Source: Allobosea sp. WAO (GTDB lineage: Bacteria; Pseudomonadota; Alphaproteobacteria; Rhizobiales; Beijerinckiaceae). Taken from it: a stretch of 64,000 nt of DNA. The notes beneath the pieces were generated by a model. That model saw only the letters and a list, made by a program, of their open reading frames with translations. It was not told where the DNA came from and did not search any database. Position 1 is the first letter of the stretch, and the number at the start of each line of letters is the position of its first letter. Location: the NCBI RefSeq assembly GCF_001509835.1, contig NZ_JXTJ01000015.1:62001-126000 (forward strand). Direction: 5' to 3'. Position numbers and translations under genes: made by a program. Of the stretch, positions 44,002 through 52,358 are shown one piece after another.

Positions 44002-45129
44002 TCAGCCATGGTGGTGATGCGCATGGCTCTCCGTCCCGGCCGACGCGGTGCGGCCGAGAAAGGCGCTCCAGAGCCGAGCGACGACCGCCTCGTCGAGATC
44101 GCGGACGATCAGCACGAGGCGCGAGCGCCGGTCGGCATCCGGCCAGGCGGCAAGCTGTACCGGCGGATGCAGCACTTGCTGGACGGCATGGACGAGGAGT
44201 GGCCCTCGCGGCTCCTCGGCGAGGCCGACCAGGCCTTTGAGGCGCAGGAGCTTCGGCCCATGGGTCGAACGCAGCAGGGTCCAGAACAGTTCGAAGGTCG
44301 CCAGCCGGATCGGCTCCTCGGCGGTCAGGACGAAGGCGCGGATGCTGGCGTCGTGGCGGTTGACGTCATGGTGGTGGTGATGCGCGTCATGATCGTGGTG
44401 ATGATGCCCATGACCGTCATGGTCATGGTGAGCGTGGCGATCGTGACCGCCTCCGAGCGTCTCGGCCGCGAGCCATCGGCGCAGCTCGCCAGGCCGGTCG
44501 GCGAGATCGTAGAGGCCGGCGCCAACCAGAGCCTGCGCTGGCGCATCGGCGGGCAGGATCGCGGCGCCGGGATTGAGCGCGCCGACACGCTCGCGCAGGG
44601 CGGCGACCGCTTCCGAAACGGGGGCGATATCGGTCTTGGTCAGGACGATCCGGTCGGCGGCGATGACCTGCCGCAAGGCTTCGGGATGGGCATCGAGCGT
44701 GGCGTAACCATTGACCGCGTCGACCACGGTGACGACCCCGTCGAGCCTGAAGCGCATGGCGAGGTAGCGGTGATTGATCAGGACGTTGAGTATCGGGGCG
44801 GGATCGGCGAGGCCGGTCGTCTCGATCACGACGCGCCTGAATGGCGCGATCCGGCCATTGTCGAGGCGGCGCAGCAGGTCCTCCAGCGTCACGATCAGAT
44901 CGTCGCGGATGGTGCAGCACAGGCAGCCCGAGGCGAGCAAGATCATGTTGTCCTCGACGCCCTCGATGAGGAGGTGGTCGAGGCCGATCTCGCCGAACTC
45001 GTTGACCAGCACGACGCTGTCGGCCAGCGCTTCGTCCTTGAGCAGCCGGTTGAGCAACGTCGTCTTGCCGGCGCCGAGGAAGCCGGTGAGCAGGGTGAGC
45101 GGGACGGGCGCAGGCGGTTGAGCGGACAT
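44002..45129 (-). CDS. CobW/ZNG1-type GTP-binding metallochaperone, His-rich
   Basis: A 375-residue G3E-family GTPase: Walker A GFLGAGKTT (16-24), metal site GCLCC at 68-72, VVIETTGLADP (switch II) and the base-specificity TKTD. A segment at about 229-259 holds 17 histidines, and the protein ends HAHHHHG. CobW proteins with GCLCC and a His tail are usually zinc chaperones (ZNG1, YeiR, YjiA) delivering metal under zinc limitation. The EamA gene upstream ends 26 bases before its start. A Zur-like box lies inside the end of that gene at 45201-45215. Start ATG 45129 lacks a strong ribosome site. Confidence 0.9.
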   Translation of the reverse strand: MSAQPPAPVPLTLLTGFLGAGKTTLLNRLLKDEALADSVVLVNEFGEIGLDHLLIEGVEDNMILLASGCLCCTIRDDLIVTLEDLLRRLDNGRIAPFRRVVIETTGLADPAPILNVLINHRYLAMRFRLDGVVTVVDAVNGYATLDAHPEALRQVIAADRIVLTKTDIAPVSEAVAALRERVGALNPGAAILPADAPAQALVGAGLYDLADRPGELRRWLAAETLGGGHDRHAHHDHDGHGHHHHDHDAHHHHHDVNRHDASIRAFVLTAEEPIRLATFELFWTLLRSTHGPKLLRLKGLVGLAEEPRGPLLVHAVQQVLHPPVQLAAWPDADRRSRLVLIVRDLDEAVVARLWSAFLGRTASAGTESHAHHHHG

Positions 45130-45154
45130 GAGGGCGATCGATCCGGCGGGCGGT

Positions 45155-46075
45155 TCAGGCTGGGGGCGCGAGCGCAAGCCTCGTAGCCCGTGCCCGCTTT
45201 TGTTCCAATATTACATTGGCCATGATCGCGGCAACGACAAGGGCCCCGCCGGCATATTGCAGCGCGCCGACGCGCTCGCCCAGAACGGCGGCGGCGATGA
45301 TCACGGCGAAGACCGGCTCGGCGCAGAAGGCGAGCGCGGCCGGGCCGGGCGAGACGCGCGCCAGCGCCAGCACCTGCCAGAGGAAGCCGACGAGATAGCC
45401 GCCGATCGTGACGAGGACGGCGAGCGGCGCGAGCGCGAGCGCCAAAGGCGGCTGCATGCCGCCGGTGAGCAGCAGAATCAGCAGGGTCACCGGCAGGATC
45501 ATCAGATGCGACCAGAACAGCTTCGGCAGCGTCCCGGTCTCGCCGAGCGCGCCGGCGGCGAAGAACTGCACCGCCGCCGCGACGCTGGCGAGCAGCGCCA
45601 AAGCGAGGCCGCGCGGGTCGAGCCCATGCCAGTCCGGCCCTACGACCATGGCGACGCCGAGGAAGGCGATGAGCACGACGACGATGCGCTCCAGGCTGGG
45701 CCGCGTCCGGGTCAGCAACGGCTCGGCGAGCACGACCAGCACCGGGAAAGTGTAGAACACCACGGCGGCAACGGTGACCGGCAGGAAGGCGACCGAGGAG
45801 AGATAGGCGCTGCCGACAAGCGCCGTCGAGATTCCGAACAGGATGAGCGCCGGCCAGCGGCGGCGTGGCACGGAAAGTCCGGAGCGCCAGAGCAGGACGG
45901 CGCCGCCGACCAGCGCCAGCATCAGGAAGACGCGGTAGAATACGAGCAGCGGGCCGCTCAGTCCGGCCATCCCGGCGATCTGGGCGCTGACGATATTGGT
46001 GCCGAAGGCAGCGGCGGAAGCGAGCGCCAGCGCGATACCGTGCTGGCCAGGGGAGACGTCGCCGTCAGTGCGCAC
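45155..46075 (-). CDS. DMT-superfamily EamA transporter
   Basis: A 306-residue membrane protein with about ten helices in two EamA repeats (first with FGTNIVSAQIAGMAGLSG, second with VSPGPAALAFCAEPVFAVIIAA). The start is GTG at 46075 (MRTDGDVSPG). It lies upstream of the CobW gene on the same strand. Its last codons (Asn-Val-Ile-Leu-Glu-Gln) use AT-ending synonyms that form a Zur-like site. The substrate is unknown; the position next to a zinc chaperone does not by itself make it a metal transporter. Confidence 0.88.
   Translation of the reverse strand: MRTDGDVSPGQHGIALALASAAAFGTNIVSAQIAGMAGLSGPLLVFYRVFLMLALVGGAVLLWRSGLSVPRRRWPALILFGISTALVGSAYLSSVAFLPVTVAAVVFYTFPVLVVLAEPLLTRTRPSLERIVVVLIAFLGVAMVVGPDWHGLDPRGLALALLASVAAAVQFFAAGALGETGTLPKLFWSHLMILPVTLLILLLTGGMQPPLALALAPLAVLVTIGGYLVGFLWQVLALARVSPGPAALAFCAEPVFAVIIAAAVLGERVGALQYAGGALVVAAIMANVILEQKRARATRLALAPPA
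45201..45215. promoter_or_regulatory. Zur-like box inside the EamA gene, upstream of cobW
   Basis: TGTTCCAATATTACA differs at three of fifteen positions from the palindromic Zur consensus I recall, TGTTATAnTATAACA. It lies 72-86 bases upstream of the cobW-like start, within codons that are unusually AT-rich for this genome (GTA, ATA, TTG, GAA, CAA in a row). It could repress cobW when zinc is plentiful. Confidence 0.5.
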
Positions 46076-46092
46076 GGCGTCTCCGAAAGGTC

Positions 46093-47658
46093 TCAGGCGT
46101 CAGGCTTGGCGGCAGACGCCGCCGGCTTGGCCGGGCGCGCGGGCGGCTTGGCCAGCGCGGTGCTCGGCTTGGCCTTGGCCGGAGCGGGCTTCGCCTTGGC
46201 GGGCTTGGTCAGCACGGGTTTCGCGGGAGAAGCCTTGGCAGCGCTGGTGCGCCCGGCCGGCTTGATGCCGGCGGCAGCGCCCGGCCGCAGGCTCGCCTGG
46301 GTTGCGGCGCCGGCCTGGACGGCGCCCTGCAGCCGCAGCGGGCCGGAGCGGAAGGCATCGGAGGGCGGCTGGACCTCGTCGCCCGGTGCCGTGGCGGCAA
46401 AGGCGGAGGAGCGCGAAGGGATCGCTCCATTGGCGGAGGCAGTCCTTCCGGCGGAGCCACCGACCAGACCGGCGGCGACCGGCGCCCCCGGCTGGATCTC
46501 GCGCGCGATCTGGGTGTCGGGCTTGGCGACGGCATTGGCCGCGAGCGGCGCCGCGGCGGAACCGGGCGTGCGGCCGAAAGCGACCGCGACGGTCGCGAGC
46601 GGAGCACGCTGGCCAAGGGTGATACGGCCCGATGGCGAACGGGTCAGGACCGCGCCGCCGACGCCGGACTGCGGTGCGCCAACGGCGAAGCGGTCGGAGG
46701 TGCCATCGCTGTTGCCGCCGACGCCAGGAGCGGAGGAGACGGTGATCGGGCCGCTGGAATCGACATCGTCGCCGAGTGCGCCGCCGCCGCGGCGGACCGT
46801 GTCGCAGACGCTGTAGGCACGCCCGCCAGTGCCGGAGGGGAGGCTCGCGACGGTGCTGCCGAAGCCGCCCCATTTGCCGAAGCCGTCATCGAGGAGCTGC
46901 GCCGCCTTGATGGTGCGCTCGGCGCCGGAATGGGCGCCCATCACCACGGCGATCAAGGTGCGGCCGCCGCGCGTCGCGGTCGCCACCACATTGAAGCCGG
47001 AGGCGCAGACGAAGCCGGTCTTGAAGCCGTTGATGCCGTAATAGCGGCCGACGAGGCCGTTGGTGTTCTTCAGCACCTGCTTGCCGAGCTGCACGGCGCC
47101 GGTATTCCAGTAATCCGAATAGTCGCCGAACTCGCTCATCAGAGCCATGGCGAGCACGGCGAGGTCGCGGGCGCTGCTCTGCTGGTCGGGATGGTGCCAG
47201 CCATTGGGATTGACGAAGTTGGTGTCGCGCATGCCCAGGCGCCGCGCCTCGGCATTCATCATCCCGACGAAGCTCTCGACATCACCGCCGACGCCCTCGG
47301 CGATGACATAGGCGATGTCGTTCGCCGACTTCACCATCATGATGCGGATGGCGTTGTCGAGCGTCACTTCCTGGCCGGCGCGGATATAGACCTTGACGCG
47401 CGGCTGGCTGGCGGCCCGCTTAGAGGCCGGGATCGCGGTCTCAAGTCCGATCTTTCCGTCGCGCACGGCCTTGAGTGCGACATAGAGCGTCATCATCTTA
47501 GTGGTCGAGGCCGGGTGCCAAGCCTGGCTCGCATTCTCGCTCGAGAGCACGGCGCCGCTGGAGGCGTCGATTACCAGACTCGTGCCGGCCTGGGCCGGGA
47601 CGGCGGCGGCGAGGAAGCTGGCGACCGTGGCGCCGGCGGCGAGGCGAAATGCGTTCAT
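46093..47658 (-). CDS. D-alanyl-D-alanine carboxypeptidase (penicillin-binding protein, S11 family)
   Basis: A 521-residue periplasmic carboxypeptidase that trims the fifth residue of peptidoglycan stems. Signal peptide (MNAFRLAAGATVASFLAAAV, cleaved at QAG). The active-site boxes are STTK (51-54), SAN in KSANDIAYV, and KTG in GFKTGF. After the catalytic core (about 30-300) comes a long linker with a Ser/Gly-rich part, ending in an Ala/Pro/Lys-rich tail (KPAKAKPAPAKAKPS), which may anchor to the envelope. Upstream readings past 47658 are rejected. It is divergent from the next gene. Confidence 0.92.
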   Translation of the reverse strand: MNAFRLAAGATVASFLAAAVPAQAGTSLVIDASSGAVLSSENASQAWHPASTTKMMTLYVALKAVRDGKIGLETAIPASKRAASQPRVKVYIRAGQEVTLDNAIRIMMVKSANDIAYVIAEGVGGDVESFVGMMNAEARRLGMRDTNFVNPNGWHHPDQQSSARDLAVLAMALMSEFGDYSDYWNTGAVQLGKQVLKNTNGLVGRYYGINGFKTGFVCASGFNVVATATRGGRTLIAVVMGAHSGAERTIKAAQLLDDGFGKWGGFGSTVASLPSGTGGRAYSVCDTVRRGGGALGDDVDSSGPITVSSAPGVGGNSDGTSDRFAVGAPQSGVGGAVLTRSPSGRITLGQRAPLATVAVAFGRTPGSAAAPLAANAVAKPDTQIAREIQPGAPVAAGLVGGSAGRTASANGAIPSRSSAFAATAPGDEVQPPSDAFRSGPLRLQGAVQAGAATQASLRPGAAAGIKPAGRTSAAKASPAKPVLTKPAKAKPAPAKAKPSTALAKPPARPAKPAASAAKPDA

Positions 47659-47848
47659 CGGCTGAGGTCTTGAACCTGTCTTGACGTGGAGTTGAGCGGC
47701 TTCAACGCGACGCTTGGGGCATTTTCGAGACGGCGAGCGATTTTTTAAGCCTCGCTGATCCTGCATACCTACCCTTCGCAGAGCGATTTGCCTAGCGCCG
47801 TCAAGCGGTCCACAAGCGGGGAAATCGTCTTCGTTCCGGGAATTCCGC

Positions 47849-48754
47849 GTGAGCTTCGCCCTTTTGTGGATACCGGCGACGCTCGCCGCCTCCCTGCTCC
47901 AGACCGCGCGCAACCTGACGCAGCGCTCGCTGACCGACGCGATCGGGGTCGTCGGCGCGACGCAGGTGCGCTTCCTGTTCGGCCTGCCTTTTGCCGTGCT
48001 CTTCCTCATCCTGGTCTGCCTGGCGAGCGGAAGACTGCCGCCACCGCCGGATCTCCGCTATCTCGGCTTCACGCTCTGGGGCTCGGTGACCCAGATCCTC
48101 GCGACTGGGCTGATGCTGGCCGCGATGCGCGAGCGCTCCTTCTCGGTGACGACGGCCTACACCAAGACGGAGCCGGTGCAAGTCGCGCTGTTCGGGGCGC
48201 TCCTGCTCGGCGATGCGCTGAGCTGGCCGAAATTCGCGGCCATCGTCCTCGCCACGGCCGGCGTCGTGGTGATGTCGTGGAAGCCCGGCGAGAAGCTCAG
48301 CGCAGCGGGCCTGCGCCCGGCGGTGCTCGGGATCGCGGCCGGTGCCTCCTTCGCGCTCTCGGCGATCGGCTTCCGCGGCGGCATCCTCGCTCTGCCGGAC
48401 GGAAATTTCGTGCTACGCGCCACCACCACCCTGACCTGGGGGCTGGTGTTCTCCTCGGTGATCCTCGCCGCCTATATGGCCGCGGTGGACCGCACGGCGC
48501 TGCGTCGCTCGATCGAGAACTGGAAACCCTCGCTCGCCGCCGGCTTCCTCGGCGCGGCCGCCTCGCAGTTCTGGTTCATCGGCTTTTCGCTGACCAGCGC
48601 CGCCAATGTCCGCACGCTCGGCCTGGTCGAGGTTCCTCTCGCCCAGATCGCCTCGCGCCGGATCTTCTCCGAAGGCACGTCGCGGCGCGAGATCCTGGGC
48701 ATGACGATGATCGTCGTCGGCGTCGGCGTGCTGCTGGCGCTTTCGGTCGGCTAG
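47849..48754 (+). CDS. DMT-superfamily transporter
   Basis: A 301-residue membrane protein with about ten helices (SFALLWIPATLAASLLQTAR, VGATQVRFLFGLPFAVLFL, SSVILAAYMAAV). Belongs to the EamA/drug-metabolite exporter group; substrate unknown. The start is a GTG at 47849 with GGGAAT upstream. It lies between the D,D-carboxypeptidase and thiolase genes and does not appear to share a message with either. Confidence 0.85.
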   Translation: MSFALLWIPATLAASLLQTARNLTQRSLTDAIGVVGATQVRFLFGLPFAVLFLILVCLASGRLPPPPDLRYLGFTLWGSVTQILATGLMLAAMRERSFSVTTAYTKTEPVQVALFGALLLGDALSWPKFAAIVLATAGVVVMSWKPGEKLSAAGLRPAVLGIAAGASFALSAIGFRGGILALPDGNFVLRATTTLTWGLVFSSVILAAYMAAVDRTALRRSIENWKPSLAAGFLGAAASQFWFIGFSLTSAANVRTLGLVEVPLAQIASRRIFSEGTSRREILGMTMIVVGVGVLLALSVG

Positions 48755-48850
48755 GAGTTCGGCGTGGCGCGCTTGACAGGGCCGGGCCGTTGGCCTTTCC
48801 ACGCACGACAGAAATGCACCGGTGCCGCTTGTCGCGGGACGAGGGCAACG

Positions 48851-48869
48851 GCAGATAATGTGTATCTGC
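48851..48869. promoter_or_regulatory. Palindrome overlapping a possible -10 box of the thiolase gene
   Basis: GCAGATAATGTGTATCTGC has perfect 7-base arms around a 5-base centre and ends 22 bases before the thiolase ATG. The GATAAT in the left arm could be a -10 box, with TTGTCG about 19 bases upstream as -35. Repressor binding here would block the promoter. A second, shorter inverted pair ATGTG/CACAT overlaps it. Confidence 0.45.
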
Positions 48870-48891
48870 ACATCATTCGGGAGATGACGCC

Positions 48892-50061
48892 ATGAGCGCT
48901 GCAATCGTCGGTTGGGCCCATACTCCGTTCGGCAAGCAGGATGCCGAGACCATCGAGAGCCTGATCGTCAGGGTCGCGACGGATGCGCTGGTCGATGCCG
49001 GCATCACCGCGGACCAGGTCGACGAGATCGTGCTCGGCCATTTCAACGCCGGCTTCTCGGCCCAGGACTTCACCGCCTCCCTCGTGCTCCAGGCCGACCC
49101 GGCGCTGCGCTTCAAGCCGGCGACGCGGGTCGAGAACGCCTGCGCCACCGGCTCGGCCGCGGTGCATCAGGGCGTGCGCGCCATCAAGGCCGGCGCCGCC
49201 AAGGTCGTGCTGGTCGTCGGCGTCGAGCAAATGACGACGACTCCGGGGCCGGAAATCGGCAAGAACCTGCTCAAGGCGTCCTATCTCGCCCAGGAAGGCG
49301 ACACGCAGGGCGGCTTCGCCGGGGTCTTCGGCAAGATCGCCGGGGCCTATTTCCAGCGCCATGGCGACCAGTCCGACGCGCTCGCCATGATCGCGGCGAA
49401 GAACCACAAGAACGGTGTCGACAACCCTTACGCCCAGATGCGCAAGGATCTCGGCTACGCCTTCTGCCGCGAGGAAAGCGAGAAGAACCCCTTCGTCGCC
49501 GGCCCGCTGAAGCGCACCGACTGCTCGCTGGTCTCGGACGGCGCCGCCGCGCTGGTGCTGGCCGATGAGGAGACCGCCAAGACCCTGCGCCGCGCCGTCG
49601 GCTTCCGCGGCATGGCCCATGTCCAGGACTTCCTGCCGCTGGCCCGCCGCGACATCCTGAAGTTCGAGGGCGGCGCGCTCGCCTGGCAGAAGGCGCTCGC
49701 CAATGCCGGGATCGCGCTCGACGATCTTTCCTTCGTCGAGACCCATGACTGCTTCACCATCGCCGAGCTCATCGAGTACGAGGCGATGGGCCTGACCAAG
49801 GAGGGCGACGGCGCCCGCGCGATCAAGGAAGGCTGGACCCAGAAGGACGGCAAGCTGCCGGTCAACGTCTCCGGCGGCCTGAAGGCCAAGGGCCATCCGA
49901 TCGGCGCGACCGGCGTCTCGATGCACGTGCTCTCGGCCATGCAGCTCACCGGTGAGGCTCCGGAAGGCATGCAGGTCAAGGATGCCCGCCTCGGCGGCAT
50001 CTTCAACATGGGCGGTGCGGCGGTGGCGAACTACGTCTCCGTGCTCGAGCGGATCAAGTGA
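48892..50061 (+). CDS. Acetyl-CoA acetyltransferase (thiolase)
   Basis: A 389-residue thiolase. The nucleophilic Cys84 sits in ENACATGSAA, the catalytic His and Cys region in THDCFTIAE and GHPIGATG. The HDCFTIAE form is that of the SCP-2-like/thiolase acetyl-CoA acetyltransferase subgroup rather than classical PhaA/AtoB, so it may act on branched or steroid-type acyl chains. The ATG has GGGAGATG upstream. A palindrome overlapping the promoter suggests a dedicated repressor. The MFS gene 59 bases downstream may be part of the same unit. Confidence 0.9.
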   Translation: MSAAIVGWAHTPFGKQDAETIESLIVRVATDALVDAGITADQVDEIVLGHFNAGFSAQDFTASLVLQADPALRFKPATRVENACATGSAAVHQGVRAIKAGAAKVVLVVGVEQMTTTPGPEIGKNLLKASYLAQEGDTQGGFAGVFGKIAGAYFQRHGDQSDALAMIAAKNHKNGVDNPYAQMRKDLGYAFCREESEKNPFVAGPLKRTDCSLVSDGAAALVLADEETAKTLRRAVGFRGMAHVQDFLPLARRDILKFEGGALAWQKALANAGIALDDLSFVETHDCFTIAELIEYEAMGLTKEGDGARAIKEGWTQKDGKLPVNVSGGLKAKGHPIGATGVSMHVLSAMQLTGEAPEGMQVKDARLGGIFNMGGAAVANYVSVLERIK

Positions 50062-50119
50062 ACGCTCCGGGAGCTCCGCGGCCGGCCGAGGCCGCCTCGG
50101 CCCGGCATGGGAGTTCCCG

Positions 50120-51313
50120 GTGACTATCTTCTTCGCGCTGCTGCCGGCCTATATCCTCTCGATCTTCTACCGTTCCTTCCTGAGCGTCATCGCCGGGCCG
50201 GTCATGGCCGATCTCAAGATCGGCCCAGCCGAGTTCGGCACGCTCGGCGCCGCCTGGTTCATCACCTTCGCCGCCGCGCAGTTCCCCGTCGGCTGGGCGC
50301 TGGACCGCCTCGGGCCGCGCCGCACGGTCGGCGCGGCGATGGCTATCGGTGCGGTCGGGGCCTTCCTGTTCGCCACGGCCCAGAGCGCGTGGGTCGCGGT
50401 CTTGGCCATGGGGCTGGTCGGCATAGGCTGTTCCCCGATCTTCATGTCGGCGCTCTATCTCTTCGCGCGGACGCAGGACGTGGCACGCTTCGGCGTGCTG
50501 TCCTCGGTCTTCATCGGCCTCGGCTCTCTCGGCAATCTCGCCGGTGCGGCGCCGCTGGCGCTGGCGGCGCAGAGCTTCGGCTGGCGCGCGACCATGCTGG
50601 GCTTCGCCGCGATGTTCCTGCTGGCGACAGTGCTGGCCGCGGTGCTTGTCCGCGATCCGCCGGTTGCGACCGATGCGTCGGGGCAGCAGGAAGGCCTGCT
50701 GAAAGGCCTGAAGAGCATTGTCAGCATCCGACCGCTCTGGCTGCTGGCGCCGATCACGCTCAGCGCCTATGCGATCCTGGCGACGGGGCGGGGGCTGTGG
50801 ATCGCGCCGTTCATGAGCCAGGTACATGGGCTCGACGCGGTCGCTGCCGGCCATGCGGCGCTCGCCATGGCGATCACCATGACATCAGGCGCCTTCGTCT
50901 ATGGGGCGCTGCAGAAGCGCGTCGGCCGCAGCAAGCCCCTCGTCGCCTGGGGCACGGCGGTGACCGGGGTGGGTTTCGCCTTGCTCGCCTTGCTCGGCGA
51001 CCGCTCGATGCCGGGCGCAGTCACGCTGTTCGCCATCGTCGGCGGCACCGGCTTCACCTACGCGATCCTGATGGCGCATGCCCGCGTCTTCTTTCCCGAC
51101 CATCTGGTCGGCCGCGGCATGACCTTCGTCAACTTCCTGTTCATCGCCGGGGCGGCGGCGGTCCAGTTCGGCTCGGGCTGGTTCATCGCGGCCCAGCGCG
51201 CCGCCGGCCGCGATCCGGCGACTGCCTTCGCCAATCTGCACTGGGTCTTCGCGGCGCTGCTGCTCGCTTCGACCGCGGTCTACCTGTTCACGCCGGAGCG
51301 CAGGACGAAGTAG
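50120..51313 (+). CDS. Major facilitator superfamily transporter
   Basis: A 397-residue, 12-helix MFS protein. It contains the loop 2-3 motif variant LDRLGPRRTVGAA and starts MTIFFALLPAYILSIFYRSF. The start is GTG at 50120 with GGGAG upstream; no in-frame ATG gives a better N-terminus. Predicted function is uptake or efflux of a small molecule; no specific family was recognised. Confidence 0.88.
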   Translation: MTIFFALLPAYILSIFYRSFLSVIAGPVMADLKIGPAEFGTLGAAWFITFAAAQFPVGWALDRLGPRRTVGAAMAIGAVGAFLFATAQSAWVAVLAMGLVGIGCSPIFMSALYLFARTQDVARFGVLSSVFIGLGSLGNLAGAAPLALAAQSFGWRATMLGFAAMFLLATVLAAVLVRDPPVATDASGQQEGLLKGLKSIVSIRPLWLLAPITLSAYAILATGRGLWIAPFMSQVHGLDAVAAGHAALAMAITMTSGAFVYGALQKRVGRSKPLVAWGTAVTGVGFALLALLGDRSMPGAVTLFAIVGGTGFTYAILMAHARVFFPDHLVGRGMTFVNFLFIAGAAAVQFGSGWFIAAQRAAGRDPATAFANLHWVFAALLLASTAVYLFTPERRTK

Positions 51314-51322
51314 GCGCTCAGC

Positions 51323-51595
51323 TCAGCCTTCTGCGGGCGCGCGCGCCACGATCGCCAGAGCGTGCACACCGCCGGCCAGTTCCTCGGCCAAGGCGGCATT
51401 GACCAGGCGGTGGCGCTCGAGCCGGCTCTTGCCGGCGAAGGCCTGCGACACGATATCCACCCTGAAATGGGTTTCGCCGCCCTCGCGCCAGCCGGCATGA
51501 CCGTGATGCTGGTGCGATTCGTCGATGACGGCGAGGCGGGCGGGCGCCAGCGCCTGTTCCAGCTTGGTCGTAATCCGTTCAGCCATTGTGGTCAT
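51323..51595 (-). CDS. bolA: BolA-family protein
   Basis: A 90-residue BolA/IbaG-like protein. SHQHHGHAGWREGGETHFRVDIVS matches the family core, and RLERHRLVNAALAEEL its C-terminal helix. BolA proteins work with monothiol glutaredoxins in iron-sulfur handling and in regulation. Its start is taken at MTTMAER (AAGGGC upstream). Divergent from the J-domain gene at 51678; this pairing is common in Rhizobiales. Confidence 0.9.
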   Translation of the reverse strand: MTTMAERITTKLEQALAPARLAVIDESHQHHGHAGWREGGETHFRVDIVSQAFAGKSRLERHRLVNAALAEELAGGVHALAIVARAPAEG

Positions 51596-51677
51596 GATCA
51601 TGCCCTTGTCGCGCGGCACGACTCACTGCCGCGGCACACTTGTCGCTTTCACGTTCCGGTCCCATAACCCGTCCAGC

Positions 51678-52295
51678 ATGAACTTCAACTCGCGCCTTTT
51701 CGATCGTATCAGGATCGGCCCCTCCGAAGCGGAGGAGGTCGTCGAGGAACCTGCGCGCCGCTGCGACCATGCCGGCTGCACCAAGGCCGGCGAGTTTCGG
51801 GCGCCGATGGGGCGCGGCAAGGAAGGCAAGTTCTTCCAGTTCTGCCTCGACCATGTGAAGGCCTACAACGCGACCTACAACTACTTCGCCGGGATGAATG
51901 ACGAGGCGCTCGCCGCCTATGCGAAGCAGGAAGAGATCGGCCACCGGCCGACCTGGAAGCTCGGCGTCAATTCGAAGGCTGCGCGGATGTCGCAGCGCGG
52001 CCGGGTTTCCGGCGGCGCAGCCGGGCCGGAGGTCCAGGACGGGTTCAATATCTTCGGCGCCCGCGCAGGCCAGCAGCAGGCGAAGGCGGAGCCGCGCGTC
52101 GGCATCGTCGCGCGCAAGGCGCTGGAGACGCTCGGCCTCGACGACACCGCCGACCGCGCGGCGATCAAGGCGCGCTACAAGGAACTGGTGAAGCGCTTCC
52201 ATCCCGACGCCAATGGCGGCGACCGCTCGCGCGAGGGCACGCTCCAGGAAATCCTCAAGGCCTATCAGACGCTGAAGAGCACCGGCGCAGTCTAA
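51678..52295 (+). CDS. J-domain protein with N-terminal cysteine/histidine motif
   Basis: A 205-residue protein. Residues about 145-205 form a J-domain (ALETLGLDDTADRAAIKARYKELVKRFHPDANGGD) with HPD intact, which stimulates an Hsp70. The N-terminal region carries CDHAGCTKAGEF and FCLDHVKAYN, four possible metal ligands (CysX4Cys, CysX2His). The linker is Gly/Arg-rich. ATG at 51678 begins MNFNSRLFDRIRIG. The partner Hsp70 and client are not visible here. It is divergent from bolA, with 82 bases between the starts. Confidence 0.88.
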   Translation: MNFNSRLFDRIRIGPSEAEEVVEEPARRCDHAGCTKAGEFRAPMGRGKEGKFFQFCLDHVKAYNATYNYFAGMNDEALAAYAKQEEIGHRPTWKLGVNSKAARMSQRGRVSGGAAGPEVQDGFNIFGARAGQQQAKAEPRVGIVARKALETLGLDDTADRAAIKARYKELVKRFHPDANGGDRSREGTLQEILKAYQTLKSTGAV

Positions 52296-52358
52296 AGGGC
52301 CGCGCAGATTTTCCGCCGCGGCTGGGAATAAGCAGGCACGCGCCGTCGTTTGCGCGGC

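Noticed and set aside
44002..45129. Cobalamin synthesis role for the CobW-like gene
   Set aside because: No cob genes are near; the GCLCC motif and His-rich tail fit the zinc chaperone branch better.
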